From the NCBI RefSeq assembly GCF_013401555.1, contig NZ_CP058552.1, forward strand, positions 1,674,001 to 1,738,000: 64,000 nt of DNA, read 5' to 3'. The translations under genes were made by a program, and so were the position numbers. The stretch comes from Paenibacillus sp. E222 (lineage in GTDB: Bacteria > Bacillota > Bacilli > Paenibacillales > Paenibacillaceae). Shown here in pieces: positions 63,782 to 64,000 of the stretch. Every line of letters begins with the position of its first letter. The first letter of the stretch is position 1. Below the pieces are notes generated by a model. The model ran no database searches. It saw only the letters and a program-made list of their open reading frames with translations, and was not told where the DNA came from.

Positions 63782-64000
63782 TTATTCAGCCACGGGCTGC
63801 ATGGGCTGCTTGAGGCTCAAACGGTATTGCCCGGGCGTCTGTCCGGTCCACTTTTTGAAGGCATTCTGAAACGCGCTTTGCTCCGAAAAATGTAAGGCAT
63901 ACGCAATATCCCCCACGGAATAGGTTCCTTTCTGCAAATATCGCAATGCCATTTCCTTGCGTACCTGAACAGATATCTCATGAAACGTTGTATCTTCTTC
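63782..64000 (-). CDS. AraC-family regulator, C-terminal fragment (cut by window edge)
   Basis: The last 72 residues of a protein that begins beyond the window. They carry the second helix-turn-helix of AraC proteins: KEMALRYLQKGTYSVGDIAYALHFSEQSAFQNAFKKWTGQTPGQYR, followed by a short tail. The family is certain enough; target and effector cannot be seen. Confidence 0.88.
   Translation of the reverse strand, partial: EEDTTFHEISVQVRKEMALRYLQKGTYSVGDIAYALHFSEQSAFQNAFKKWTGQTPGQYRLSLKQPMQPVAE

Noticed and set aside
63052..63813. 253-codon plus-strand frame at the right end
   Set aside because: Antisense to the small membrane-protein gene and the AraC-type gene, both with better start sites and family patterns.

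Overview
The window looks like a Paenibacillus-type chromosome (Bacillota, Bacillales). Genes have strong AGGAGG-type ribosome sites, GC content is moderate, and rho-independent terminators are frequent. The gene set (LTA synthase, HmoB-like monooxygenase, MocR and MarR regulators, LplB/YtcP-type sugar permeases, bacterial NO synthase, MrgA-like Dps, PerR, Fur and cre boxes) is typical of that group. The genus call is inference from gene content; there is no rRNA or marker gene. I see no tRNA, rRNA, CRISPR array, phage or transposase gene, so this reads as core and metabolic chromosome with two families of small structured intergenic repeats.

Layout. 1-9.9 kb: end of an unknown gene, a GNAT acetyltransferase, an LTA-synthase-like sulfatase, an HmoB-like protein, a nuclease-helicase fusion of XPD/DinG type, an intracellular alpha-amylase, a lipoprotein and a metallo-beta-lactamase-fold hydrolase. 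10-16 kb: uronate isomerase behind a cre box, then a MarR regulator with a heterodimeric ABC exporter. 16-29.4 kb: a DUF697-like protein, a lipoprotein serpin, a GNAT, a MocR regulator lacking the PLP lysine, a TetR/MMPL pair, a divergent nucleoside-hydrolase-like protein, a chemoreceptor, a lipoprotein, a DUF3105 protein with twin operators and a zinc-ribbon membrane protein. 29.5-33.7 kb: the Fur-controlled efeOBU iron-uptake operon. 33.9-45.4 kb: a levan/fructan locus (LacI regulator, ABC importer without its own ATPase, intracellular GH32 enzyme, ROK fructokinase, 1276-residue secreted GH32 enzyme). 45.5-46 kb: an MpsC/DUF2294 gene. 46.4-53.4 kb: a spermidine-type ABC importer interleaved with a nucleoside hydrolase and adenine deaminase, which I read as a purine-nucleoside uptake and salvage operon. 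53.6-58.4 kb: a HAD phosphatase, PerR-box dps, NO synthase, a Nudix hydrolase and an MFS exporter. 58.7-62.5 kb: potABCD. 62.5-64 kb: a repeat-rich intergenic stretch, a small membrane protein and the end of an AraC-type regulator.

Most unusual signals: (1) two intergenic elements of about 195 bp, 61 kb apart, with the same four-unit ++-- palindromic geometry and a different perfect palindrome near each centre; (2) a second structured repeat in three copies around the two Pot-type operons, whose stems carry compensatory base changes; (3) the putative purine operon built on a Pot-type importer; (4) twin 19-bp palindromes before a Met/His-rich DUF3105 protein; (5) a MocR regulator with Gln at the Schiff-base lysine; (6) an NO synthase with a C-terminal CPFAH tail whose codons form one arm of its own terminator.
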